DNA from: Acetatifactor sp.
GTDB taxonomy: Bacteria; Bacillota; Clostridia; Lachnospirales; Lachnospiraceae
NCBI GenBank assembly: GCA_016290775.1
Contig: JAEEVF010000007.1
Coordinates: 62,001-126,000, forward strand
Length of the DNA: 64,000 nt
Direction of reading: 5' to 3'
Part shown: positions 40,916-49,573 of the stretch, one piece after another
Layout: each line of letters opens with the position of its first letter
How positions within the stretch are numbered: position 1 is the first letter of the stretch
Notes under the pieces: model-generated
What the model was told of the DNA's origin: nothing
Database searches by the model: none
The model's input: the letters and a program-made list of their open reading frames with translations, nothing else
Position numbers and translations under genes: made by a program

Positions 40916-42880
40916 ATGTCGGAACTTGATTACAAAGAGCTATATGAAAAAGAGGCACAAAAATGCGCGCAGCTTGCCGGACAGGTGGCGGAGCTCGAGA
41001 TGAAAAACGAAGAGCTCACCTGGAACCTTGGAAGGATCAAGGGCAACATCCTTTGGAGGATGACGGGGCCGCTTCGCAAGTGCATCCACTGGGGCATTCG
41101 TCAAAGGGACAGGCTGAAAAACTGTGGCAGCATCAAGGGCGTTTTCCGCAAGATGGATCAAAAAAAGCTCGAGCATGCAGCCATGAAGGCGCTTGGCACG
41201 GACAGCTTTCCTTCGAAGGAGCAGGCTGAGGCAGAGCGCGCCGCGGTCTTCCCGAGGATGGTAAAGATCAGCATTTTGGTGCCTCTTTACAACACGCCAA
41301 AGGAATTTTTGGTGGAGATGATCGAGTCCGTGACGGGGCAGACCTACGCAAACTGGGAGCTTTGCCTTGCGGACGGTTCGGACGCGGAGCATGCTTACGT
41401 CGGTGAGACCTGTCTGGAATATGCCGCCAAGGCGGGCGGCAGGATCGTCTACAAAAAACTGGACAAGAACATGGGCATCTCAGGCAATACCAATGCCTGC
41501 CTAACCCTTGCGAGCGGCGAATTCATCGGCCTGTTTGACCATGATGACGTGCTACACCCCTCCGTGCTTTATGAATATGTCAAGGCGATCAATGAGCAGG
41601 GCGCGGATTATCTTTACTGCGACGAGATCACCTTTAAGAGCGGCGACATCAACAAGATGCTAACGCTTCACTTCAAGCCGGATTACGCGCCGGACAACTT
41701 GCGCGCGAACAACTACATCTGTCACTTTAGCGTGTTCTCAAGAGAGCTTTTGGACGGCACGGAGCTTTTCAGGACGCAGTTTGACGGAAGCCAGGATCAC
41801 GACATGATCCTGCGTCTGACCGACAACGCAAAGAAGATCGTGCACGTGCCGCGCGTCATGTATTACTGGCGTTCTCACGCAGGAAGCGTGGCTTCAGGCA
41901 TCGAGGCGAAGCCATATGCCATCGCCGCGGCCAAGGGTGCCGTTGCGGAGCACTTGAAAAAGCATGGGTTTGAAGGATTCGCGATCAGCAGTACCCGTGC
42001 CTTCGCGACGATCTTCCGCATTCAGTATCAGATCCTTGGCCATCCCAAGATCAGCATCGTGATCCCGAATAAGGACCACGTGGAGGACTTAAAGCGTTGC
42101 GTTACCAGCATTTTGGAAAAGTCCACCTATGACAATTTTGAGATCATCATCGTTGAGAATAACAGCGAGACCAGCGAGATCAAGGATTATTACAAGACGC
42201 TGGAAGGGAACGAAAAGATCAAGATCGTGACCTACGAGGGAGGCTTCAACTACTCCGCGATCAACAATTTTGGCGTGCGCTTCGCGGACGGCGAGTATAT
42301 TCTTCTTCTCAACAATGACACGCAGGTCATTACGCCGAATTGGCTCGAAGAGCTTTTGATGTACGCACAGCGCAAGGACGTGGGCGCCGTGGGAGCAAAG
42401 CTTTACTACGGAGATCACACGATCCAGCACGCAGGCGTGATCCTGGGGCTTGGCGCACACAGGACCGCAGGCCATTGCCATTACAAGCAGGAGCGCCAGA
42501 ACTTGGGCTACATGGGAAGGCTTTGTTATGCGCAGAACTTCAGCGCGGTGACGGGCGCCTGCCTCATGGTGAAAAAAGCCCTGTACGAGGAAGTGGGCGG
42601 ACTCGACGAGAGCTTTGCGATTTCCTTAAATGACGTGGACTTTTGCTTAAAGCTTCGGGAGAAGGGACTTCTCAACGTGTTCACGCCGTTCTGCGAACTG
42701 TTCCACTTCGAGTCGACCTCGCGAGGGCTGGATGACCAGGGCGAGAAGGCGGAAAGATATAACAAAGAATCCGAACGGTTCAGAGAGAAGTGGAAGGCAG
42801 TGCTGGAGGCGGGAGACCCTTATTACAATCCCAATTTCTCGCTGGATAAGAGTGATTTTTCCTTAAAAACGTTTTCATAA
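40916..42880 (+). CDS. Double-domain GT2 glycosyltransferase
   Basis: 654 residues. A coiled-coil start (about 1-45: ELYEKEAQKCAQLAGQVAELEMKNEEL) is followed by two complete GT-A domains. The first has ISILVPLYNTPKEFL near 119, LDKNMGISGNTNACL and GLFDHDDVL. The second has ISIVIPNKDHVEDLKRC near 378, VENNSETSEI, ILLLNNDTQV and QHAGVILGLG. Such tandem GT2 enzymes make alternating linkages in O-antigens and rhamnans; here it follows a similar gene by 15 bp. The coiled coil may tether it to the WbdD-like protein or to the membrane, which is speculative. Confidence 0.88.
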   Translation: MSELDYKELYEKEAQKCAQLAGQVAELEMKNEELTWNLGRIKGNILWRMTGPLRKCIHWGIRQRDRLKNCGSIKGVFRKMDQKKLEHAAMKALGTDSFPSKEQAEAERAAVFPRMVKISILVPLYNTPKEFLVEMIESVTGQTYANWELCLADGSDAEHAYVGETCLEYAAKAGGRIVYKKLDKNMGISGNTNACLTLASGEFIGLFDHDDVLHPSVLYEYVKAINEQGADYLYCDEITFKSGDINKMLTLHFKPDYAPDNLRANNYICHFSVFSRELLDGTELFRTQFDGSQDHDMILRLTDNAKKIVHVPRVMYYWRSHAGSVASGIEAKPYAIAAAKGAVAEHLKKHGFEGFAISSTRAFATIFRIQYQILGHPKISIVIPNKDHVEDLKRCVTSILEKSTYDNFEIIIVENNSETSEIKDYYKTLEGNEKIKIVTYEGGFNYSAINNFGVRFADGEYILLLNNDTQVITPNWLEELLMYAQRKDVGAVGAKLYYGDHTIQHAGVILGLGAHRTAGHCHYKQERQNLGYMGRLCYAQNFSAVTGACLMVKKALYEEVGGLDESFAISLNDVDFCLKLREKGLLNVFTPFCELFHFESTSRGLDDQGEKAERYNKESERFREKWKAVLEAGDPYYNPNFSLDKSDFSLKTFS

Positions 42881-42907
42881 AAGAATTCATCAAAGGAGGT
42901 ACGAACT

Positions 42908-44590
42908 ATGTACAAACAGGAGTATGATCGTTGGGCAGCATTTGACTTGGAGGACCCGGATCTTCTGCCGGAGCTCTTAAAGGTCAAGGATAATGACGAG
43001 GAGATCAAGGATCGCTTTGCCGTTTCCCTGCAGTTTGGTACGGCGGGTCTTCGCGGCACGCTGGGCGCAGGCACGAACCGCATGAATGTCTGGGTGGTGC
43101 GCCAGGCAACGCAGGGCCTTGCAAATTGGGTGCTCACGCAGGGCGGAAATCAGACGGTTGCGATCTCTTACGACAGCCGCTTAAAGAGTGACATTTTTGC
43201 CAAGGAGGCAGCAGGCGTGCTTGCAGCAAACGGCATCAAGGTGCGCATCTATGACGCGCTGATGCCCGTGCCCGCACTGTCCTTTGCAACCAGATTCTAT
43301 AAATGCAATGCCGGCATCATGGTGACGGCATCCCACAACCCTTCCAAGTACAATGGTTATAAGGCCTATGGCCCCGACGGATGCCAGATGACGGATGACG
43401 CTGCGGCGATCGTATATGCTGAGATCCAAAAGACCGACGTGCTGACCGGCGCCAAGGTGATGAGCTTTGCGGAAGGCGTGGAGCAGGGTCTGATCCGCTT
43501 TGTCGGCGACGATTGCAAGAAGGCCTTTTACGAGGCAATCGAGGCAAGGCAGGTTCGTCCCGGTCTGGCAAAGACTTCCGGCCTGAAACTTGTTTATTCG
43601 CCCTTAAACGGCACGGGTCTCGTTCCCGTGACCAAGATCCTGCATGACATGGGCATCGACGACGTGACGATCGTTCCCGAGCAGGAATATCCGAGCGGTT
43701 ACTTTACCACCTGTCCTTATCCGAACCCTGAAATCTTTGAGGCTTTGAAGTACGGCCTGGAGCTTGCAAAGGAAACGGGGGCAGACCTGATGCTGGCAAC
43801 CGACCCTGACGCAGACCGCGTGGGCATTGCCATGAAGTGCCCTGACGGCAGCTACGAGCTGGTTTCCGGTAATGAAATGGGCGTGCTCCTTCTGGATTAT
43901 ATCTGCGCCGGCCGCATTGAAAAGGGCACCATGCCCAAGAACCCCGTGGCCGTGATGAGCCTTGTTTCGACGCCCCTTGCGGACGCCGTGGCAGCACATT
44001 ATGGCGTGGAGCTTCGCCACGTTCTGACGGGCTTTAAGTGGATCGGCGACCAGATCGCAAAGCTTGAGGCAGCAGGCGAGGTGGACCGCTTCATCTTTGG
44101 CTTCGAGGAGAGCTATGGCTATCTTGCAGGCCCTTACGTGCGTGATAAGGACGCCGTGATCGCTTCCATGCTGATCTGCGAGATGGCAGCATATTATCGC
44201 AGCATCGGATCCTCCATCAAGCAGCGCCTTGAGGAGATCTACGCGCAGTACGGCAGATACCTGAACAAGGTAGATTCCTTCGAATTCCCCGGCCTGTCCG
44301 GCATGGACAAGATGGCAGCGATCATGAAGGGACTTCGTGAGAACGCACCGAAGGATTTCGCAGGCATCGCAGTAACGAAGGTGACGGATTACAATAAGCC
44401 TGAGGAGACTGGACTTCCGAAGGCAAACGTGCTGATCTATGGCCTTGAGGATGGTTCGACCGTGATCGTTCGTCCTTCCGGAACGGAGCCGAAGATCAAG
44501 ATCTACTTTACGACCAAGGGTAAGGACCTCGCCGAGGCACAGGCCAAGAAGGACATGCTGGCTGAGGCCGCAAAGGCAATCCTGGCGTAA
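42908..44590 (+). CDS. Phosphoglucomutase/phosphomannomutase (first copy)
   Basis: 560 residues. The alpha-D-phosphohexomutase signature is complete: catalytic phosphoserine loop TASHNPSKYNGYK near 139, metal loop DPDADRVGI near 302, sugar loop FGFEESYGYLAG near 398, and phosphate loop RPSGTEPKIKIYF near 525. AAAGGAGG precedes the ATG by nine bases, a very strong site. It interconverts glucose-6-phosphate and glucose-1-phosphate, the RmlA substrate. A second copy follows at 44685. Mannose specificity cannot be excluded. Confidence 0.93.
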   Translation: MYKQEYDRWAAFDLEDPDLLPELLKVKDNDEEIKDRFAVSLQFGTAGLRGTLGAGTNRMNVWVVRQATQGLANWVLTQGGNQTVAISYDSRLKSDIFAKEAAGVLAANGIKVRIYDALMPVPALSFATRFYKCNAGIMVTASHNPSKYNGYKAYGPDGCQMTDDAAAIVYAEIQKTDVLTGAKVMSFAEGVEQGLIRFVGDDCKKAFYEAIEARQVRPGLAKTSGLKLVYSPLNGTGLVPVTKILHDMGIDDVTIVPEQEYPSGYFTTCPYPNPEIFEALKYGLELAKETGADLMLATDPDADRVGIAMKCPDGSYELVSGNEMGVLLLDYICAGRIEKGTMPKNPVAVMSLVSTPLADAVAAHYGVELRHVLTGFKWIGDQIAKLEAAGEVDRFIFGFEESYGYLAGPYVRDKDAVIASMLICEMAAYYRSIGSSIKQRLEEIYAQYGRYLNKVDSFEFPGLSGMDKMAAIMKGLRENAPKDFAGIAVTKVTDYNKPEETGLPKANVLIYGLEDGSTVIVRPSGTEPKIKIYFTTKGKDLAEAQAKKDMLAEAAKAILA

Positions 44591-44643
44591 GTAATTGGCA
44601 TAAAGAATTGGCGTAAGCAAGCAATACAAAAGACTAAAAAGCG

Positions 44644-44668
44644 AAAGCTCCCCGCTTTGGGGAGCTTT
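44644..44668. terminator. Hairpin between the two phosphoglucomutase genes
   Basis: AAAGCTCCCC pairs perfectly with GGGGAGCTTT around a 5-nt loop, 16 bp before the second gene's start. Only a short T-poor tail (CTGG) follows, so it is a weak terminator or an mRNA-processing or stabilising hairpin that could set the ratio of the two enzymes. Confidence 0.5.
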
Positions 44669-44684
44669 CTGGTGGAGGAAGAAA

Positions 44685-46406
44685 ATGGGATTTCGCGAGC
44701 AGTTTCAATTTTGGCTGGAAGATGACGCCTTTGATCAGGCGACCAAGGAGGAGCTACTTTCCATCCGTAACAATGAAGCAGAGGTGGAGGACCGGTTCTA
44801 TAAGGAGCTGGAGTTCGGCACCGGCGGTCTTCGTGGCGTCGTTGGCGCAGGCACGAACCGCATGAATGTTTATGTCGTGCGCAAGGCAACCCAGGGCCTG
44901 GCCAATTATATTCTAAAGCAGGGCACGCAGGCAAAAGGGGTTGCAATCTCCTTTGACAACCGGCGCATGAGCACGGAATTTGCCGAGGAAACAGCGCTTT
45001 GCTTTGCGGCAAACGGCATCAAGGCATATATTTTCGAGAGCCTTCGTCCCACGCCGGAGCTTTCCTTTGCGCTCAGAACCCTTGGCTGTACGGCTGGCGT
45101 CATGGTGACGGCAAGCCACAATCCGCCGGAATATAATGGTTATAAGGTTTATTGGGAGGACGGCGCGCAGATCACGGCGCCCCGCGATAAGGAGATCATC
45201 GGCGAAGTACGGGCCGTTTCGGATTTCCATGCAGTGAAGACCATGAAAAAGGAGGACGCCATTGCGGCAGGCCTTTATCAGGTGATCGGCAAGGAGATCG
45301 ATGACCTGTTCATCGCGGAGTTAAAGAAGCAGATCCTGCATCCCGAGGTGATCCGCGAGATGGCTTCGGACATCAAGATTGTTTACACGCCGCTTTGCGG
45401 CACTGGCAATAAGCCCGTGCAGAGAGTCCTTGCGGAGCTGGGCTTTCAGAACGTTTACGTGGTGCCGGAGCAGGAAAACCCTGACCCGAATTTCACGACG
45501 CTCGAATACCCCAATCCGGAAGATCCCAAGGCCTTTACTTATGCGCTGCGGCTGGCAAAGGAAAAGGACGCGGACATTGTGCTTGCGACCGATCCCGACG
45601 CAGACCGCCTGGGCGTATATGCAAAGAATGCGAAGACGGGAGAATACGAGGCCTTTACCGGAAACATGTCCGGCATGCTCCTTGCGGAATATATCCTCCG
45701 CGAGCGCACGGCGCTTGGCCTGATGCCGGAAAGACCAGCCATGGTGACGACGATCGTGACCACCAACATGACCTTCCCCATCAGCAAGGCCTATGGCGTA
45801 AAGCTTATCGAGACCTTGACGGGCTTTAAGTATATTGGCGAGCAGATCAAGTTCTTTGAGGAAGAGCACAGCTACAATTACGTGTTTGGACTGGAGGAAT
45901 CCTATGGTTGCCTTGCGGGAACGCATTCGAGGGATAAGGACGCCATCGTGGCGGTGACCTGTCTTTGTGAGGTGGCGGCTTACTGCAAGAAGCAGGGGAA
46001 GACTCTCTGCGACATGATGACGGAAGTATATGAAAAATATGGCTATTTCAAAGAAGGCCAGTATACCATCACCATGAAGGGCGCGTCGGGTGCAAAGCAG
46101 ATCGCTGAGACGATGGAAAAGCTGCGCCAGAACCCGCCGAAGTTCATTGGTGACTGCAAGGTGCTTAGGCTCCGTGATTATCAAAAGGACGAGATCCTTG
46201 ACCTTGCGACGGGCGAGAAGGTGCCGACGGGACTTCCGAAGTCCAACGTGCTCTATTTTGAACTTCCAAACGATGAGTGGTGCTGCGCAAGACCTTCCGG
46301 CACGGAGCCCAAGATTAAGTTTTACATGGGCGTTAAGGGTACGAGCGTGCCCGACGCAAACGCAAGGCTTTCAAAGCTTACGGAGGATCTGAAGGCACTG
46401 ATCTGA
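44685..46406 (+). CDS. Phosphoglucomutase/phosphomannomutase (second copy)
   Basis: 573 residues, paralogue of the preceding gene with all four active-site loops intact: TASHNPPEYNGYK near 140, DPDADRLGV, FGLEESYGCLAG and RPSGTEPKIKFYM. Differences at the sugar loop (C for Y) and in the loops after the serine (YWEDGAQITAPRD instead of YGPDGCQMTDD) suggest different substrate preference, for example mannose or glucosamine phosphates. GGTGGAGGAAG precedes the ATG. The pair is an old duplication, since the proteins are well diverged. Confidence 0.92.
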   Translation: MGFREQFQFWLEDDAFDQATKEELLSIRNNEAEVEDRFYKELEFGTGGLRGVVGAGTNRMNVYVVRKATQGLANYILKQGTQAKGVAISFDNRRMSTEFAEETALCFAANGIKAYIFESLRPTPELSFALRTLGCTAGVMVTASHNPPEYNGYKVYWEDGAQITAPRDKEIIGEVRAVSDFHAVKTMKKEDAIAAGLYQVIGKEIDDLFIAELKKQILHPEVIREMASDIKIVYTPLCGTGNKPVQRVLAELGFQNVYVVPEQENPDPNFTTLEYPNPEDPKAFTYALRLAKEKDADIVLATDPDADRLGVYAKNAKTGEYEAFTGNMSGMLLAEYILRERTALGLMPERPAMVTTIVTTNMTFPISKAYGVKLIETLTGFKYIGEQIKFFEEEHSYNYVFGLEESYGCLAGTHSRDKDAIVAVTCLCEVAAYCKKQGKTLCDMMTEVYEKYGYFKEGQYTITMKGASGAKQIAETMEKLRQNPPKFIGDCKVLRLRDYQKDEILDLATGEKVPTGLPKSNVLYFELPNDEWCCARPSGTEPKIKFYMGVKGTSVPDANARLSKLTEDLKALI

Positions 46407-46474
46407 TGCGAAAATGCTTGAAGGAATGTTGCAAAGACGCGAGAGCAAAGGCTCTAAAGGCATGAAGGGGAAGC

Positions 46475-47974
46475 ATGGGAAAATTTTCGATCGCGAATCT
46501 TAGAAAATTAATATATTACCTGCGACGCAACGGCCTTCGCAGCACCTTTCACGCGGCCAAGGAAAGGCTTGGAGAGACTGAGAAGTACGAGTATCACGAG
46601 CTCTCTGCACAGGAACGCGAGGAGTTGACCTCGCAGGCCGAGGAGATGGTCGCAAAGTGGAAGGCAAAGGGACAAAGCGTGCCCAAGTTTTCCATTTTGG
46701 TGCCGGCTTACCGTACGAACCCCGTATTCCTCAAGGAATTGGTGGCATCGGTCTGTGATCAGGTTTACCCTTATTGGGAGCTTCTCATTTTGGATGCAAC
46801 GGAGGATGACAGCGTTCGCAAGGCGCTTTCGGAGTGCGACGGCGACGCGGGCATTCGCTACGTGCATCTGCCTTTCAACGGAGGCATTTCAGAGAATACG
46901 AATGCCGGGATTTCTTACGTGACCGGAGATTACGTGGGGTTACTCGACCACGACGACATACTTACGCCGGATGCTCTGTATGAGATGGCGATGGCCATTC
47001 GCGGCGAGACGAAGGACGGCTTGGAAGGGAGTCTGCGCACGCCGCTGGTGGTATATTCGGACGAGGATAAGTGGGACGGTGCGAAGGAATATTATGATCT
47101 AAACCGCAAGGAAGATTTTAACTTAGATCTCTTGCTGTCGAATAATTACGTCTGCCATTTTCTTGTGATGGAGCGAGAGCTTTTCTGCAAGCTAAAGCTC
47201 CGGAAGGACTTTGACGGCGCACAGGATTATGACCTGATCCTGCGGGCCACGGCAGAGCTGATCACGCGCGCGAAAAGCTCGTGGGGATCGGAGGTGGAGA
47301 TGGTGCAGCAGTCCATCCGCCACGTGCCCAAGGTGCTTTATCACTGGCGGTGTCACAAGGCATCCACGGCGGAAAATCCGGGGAGCAAGGCATATGCCTA
47401 CGAGGCCGGAAAGCGTGCCCTACAGGACTTTGCGGACGGGCAGGGGTGGAATGCCAAGGCGCAGGACCTAAAGCATTTGGGGTTCTATCGGCTTGATTAT
47501 CTTTCGGAGAAGGCGAAGGAAGCAGGTGCGGCCGGCGAAGGATCTGCAGCGCCTGGCGAGGCAGTTCTTGCGATCTTGGAAAACCGCGAGGACGTTGGCG
47601 CGGTCGGCGGAAAGATCTACCAAAAGACGGGCGGCGGGAACGTCGTTGCCGGCGGACGCATGGCAGAGGATGGCTCCGTGTACTACGAGGGCCTGAAGGA
47701 GGAATTCAGCGGTTATCTGCATCGCGGCGTGCTCACGCAGGATGCGGAGGCGGTGGACCTGCGTTGCATCTACGTTTCTAAGAAAAACCGGTCGCTCTTT
47801 CAGAAAACCGTGGGCGTTCCATATGTTACCGACAAGGCCACGGGCGCCTTTGACGTAAAGGCTTTGCCGGCGGATGCAGACCTTAGAAGCTTAAGCCTTC
47901 GTTTCTGCAAGGCTCTCCGGGAAGAGGGACAAAGGATTCTTTGGGACCCGAACATTACGAAGTATCTTTCTTGA
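46475..47974 (+). CDS. Glycosyltransferase family 2
   Basis: 499 residues. The GT-A domain (about 70-330) shows FSILVPAYRTNPVFLKELV, HLPFNGGISENTNAGI, and the metal site GLLDHDDIL, closely resembling the first domain of the protein at 40916. The C-terminal third (about 360-499) looks like a shortened second domain: ENREDVGAVGGKIYQKTGG resembles the region after the second metal site, while the second N-terminal half is gone. It may therefore be a monofunctional derivative of a double-domain enzyme. It sits between phosphoglucomutase and a rhamnosyltransferase-like gene. Confidence 0.83.
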   Translation: MGKFSIANLRKLIYYLRRNGLRSTFHAAKERLGETEKYEYHELSAQEREELTSQAEEMVAKWKAKGQSVPKFSILVPAYRTNPVFLKELVASVCDQVYPYWELLILDATEDDSVRKALSECDGDAGIRYVHLPFNGGISENTNAGISYVTGDYVGLLDHDDILTPDALYEMAMAIRGETKDGLEGSLRTPLVVYSDEDKWDGAKEYYDLNRKEDFNLDLLLSNNYVCHFLVMERELFCKLKLRKDFDGAQDYDLILRATAELITRAKSSWGSEVEMVQQSIRHVPKVLYHWRCHKASTAENPGSKAYAYEAGKRALQDFADGQGWNAKAQDLKHLGFYRLDYLSEKAKEAGAAGEGSAAPGEAVLAILENREDVGAVGGKIYQKTGGGNVVAGGRMAEDGSVYYEGLKEEFSGYLHRGVLTQDAEAVDLRCIYVSKKNRSLFQKTVGVPYVTDKATGAFDVKALPADADLRSLSLRFCKALREEGQRILWDPNITKYLS

Positions 47975-47996
47975 ACAAAATAAAAGGATTGAAAAC

Positions 47997-48977
47997 ATGG
48001 CATTAGTTACGGTGGTCATTCCCAATTATCAGGGGATCAAGTTCATAGAGGGGTGCCTTTCTTCCCTGCTTTCGCAGGAAGAGGGAACGCCGCCTTACGA
48101 GGTGTTGGTCGTGGACAATGCTTCGGATGACGGGAGCGTGGAGGTGATCCGCGAAAAGTTCCCGGAGGTGCGTTTGATCTGCCTCGAGGAAAACACGGGC
48201 TTTTGTCATGCCGTGAACGTGGGGATCCAAAACAGTGAGAGCCCCTACGTGCTGCTCCTGAACAATGACACGAAGGTGGCATCTGATTTTGTGAAGAGCT
48301 TATGGCTTGCGATCCTGGAAGGTGAGGGAGACCCGGAACACAAGGTCTTTGCGGTCAGCGCGGCCATGCTCACTTGGGACAAGCCAGAGATCTTAGACGG
48401 CGCCGGAGACATTTACACGATCTTTGGATGGGCGCTTGCAAGGGGCAAGGGAAAGCCCTATGCGCAATATGAAAAACGGGAGAGAGTCTTTTCCGCCTGC
48501 GGCGGCGCAGCTATCTACCGCCGCGAGGTGTTTGTCGAGATCGGATTGTTTGACGAAAATCATTTTGCATATTTAGAGGACCTGGACCTTGGATGGCGCG
48601 CGAACCTTCGCGGCTATTTGAACCTATACGAGCCGAAGGCAAGGGTGCTCCACTATGGCAGTGCCTCCACCGGTGCGCGATACAATGCCTGGAAAACAAG
48701 GCGTGCCGCGGCAAACAGCATTTACGTCATTTCGAAAAATCTCCCGCTTTTGCTGAAGGTTCTTCACTTCCCGTTCCTTCTTGCAGGGTTTGTCATCAAG
48801 CAGATCTTCTTTGCGAGAAAGCGGCTCGGGAAGGCATATTTTCAGGGCATTATGGATGGCCTGCGCCTGAGTTTTTCCGAGGAGGGAAGGAAGAGAAAGC
48901 TGCGGTTCCAAAAGAAGCATTTTCAGGATTATCTGAGAGTGGAAGGAGAACTCCTTACGGGGATTTTCCGAAGATAG
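47997..48977 (+). CDS. GT2 rhamnosyltransferase-like enzyme (WbbL type)
   Basis: 326 residues. VTVVIPNYQGIKFIEGCLSSL, VVDNASDDGSVEVI, EENTGFCHAVNVGI and LLLNNDTKV are characteristic of WbbL/RfbF-type inverting GT2 enzymes, many of which transfer L-rhamnose. A basic C-terminal segment with one hydrophobic stretch (about 255-275) suggests membrane contact. Together with rmlA/rmlC it supports a rhamnose-containing product. It is the last gene of the run that begins at 36645; a bidirectional terminator follows. Confidence 0.85.
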   Translation: MALVTVVIPNYQGIKFIEGCLSSLLSQEEGTPPYEVLVVDNASDDGSVEVIREKFPEVRLICLEENTGFCHAVNVGIQNSESPYVLLLNNDTKVASDFVKSLWLAILEGEGDPEHKVFAVSAAMLTWDKPEILDGAGDIYTIFGWALARGKGKPYAQYEKRERVFSACGGAAIYRREVFVEIGLFDENHFAYLEDLDLGWRANLRGYLNLYEPKARVLHYGSASTGARYNAWKTRRAAANSIYVISKNLPLLLKVLHFPFLLAGFVIKQIFFARKRLGKAYFQGIMDGLRLSFSEEGRKRKLRFQKKHFQDYLRVEGELLTGIFRR

Positions 48978-49006
48978 AGAATTGAAAAAAGACAAAACAG
49001 GCAAAA

Positions 49007-49043
49007 AAAGAAGGTACTCGCTTATTCGGCGAGTGCCTTCTTT
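49007..49043. terminator. Bidirectional Rho-independent terminator
   Basis: AAAGAAGGTACTCGC pairs with GCGAGTGCCTTCTTT (one mismatch), with TTCATTTT following on plus and a T-run (TTTTTTTGCC) following on minus. It overlaps the last codons of the convergent DUF1622 gene and closes both transcription units. Confidence 0.82.
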
Positions 49044-49357
49044 TCATTTTTGATCTCCCAGTGGATCAGGAAGGTAAGTGCGGCGCGCAGCATGATGATG
49101 GCACCCAGGATCCCGAGCTCAGCCCAGTCGCGGACCACCACGGTTCGAAGCACCTCACCGCCCAGCTTGAACTCCAACGCAAGTGCGATGCCCTGCGCCA
49201 GGCGAAGACGGATCGAAGCGTCCTTTTTGACCCACAGAACAAAGCATTTTACGGCAGTATATACCAAAATGCAGATGCCGAAAAACTCGAGCAGCAAGGT
49301 CGAGAATTCGACGAAATATCGAAGGACCATCTGTGCATTTCCATAAATGATATCCAT
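49022..49357 (-). CDS. DUF1622 family small membrane protein
   Basis: 111 residues with three hydrophobic segments (about 12-35, 50-60, 80-98). LRLAQGIALALEFKLGGEVLRTVVV and WAELGILGAIIMLRAALTFLI match the DUF1622 family of small membrane proteins of unknown role. AGGGAGGGGGGA precedes the ATG on the minus strand. It has its own promoter and is the only gene on this strand between 27385 and 57406, so it is probably not part of the polysaccharide operons. Confidence 0.85.
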   Translation of the reverse strand: MDIIYGNAQMVLRYFVEFSTLLLEFFGICILVYTAVKCFVLWVKKDASIRLRLAQGIALALEFKLGGEVLRTVVVRDWAELGILGAIIMLRAALTFLIHWEIKNEKKALAE

Positions 49358-49381
49358 AAGTCCCCCCTCCCTTCTACAAGT

Positions 49382-49410
49382 ATTATAGCGTTTCTTTGGG
49401 AAAATTTCAA
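49382..49410 (-). promoter_or_regulatory. Promoter of the DUF1622 gene
   Basis: On the minus strand TTGAAA (49410-49405), a 17-bp spacer and TATAAT (49387-49382), 25 bp before the start codon. Confidence 0.75.
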
Positions 49411-49475
49411 TTGAAGGATGCGAGAGGAAGCTAATTCTTAATTTCTCTTAAGAATTATATTCATAAATTCTTAAA

Positions 49476-49504
49476 TTGCGGTTTGTTTGGGCACGTCATA
49501 TAAT
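49476..49504 (+). promoter_or_regulatory. Promoter of the wcaJ-like gene
   Basis: TTGCGG at 49476-49481, a 17-bp spacer and TATAAT at 49499-49504. A TTCTTAAATT element at 49468-49477 overlaps the -35 box, and related TTAAGAA sequences lie just upstream (about 49434-49455). These resemble the repeats before the GH25 promoter. Confidence 0.75.
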
Positions 49505-49573
49505 GATTTTGATAACTAAAGTGAGCATGGAAGATCATGAGAGGGAAAGTCACCGGGGGCTTTCGGGCAAGAT

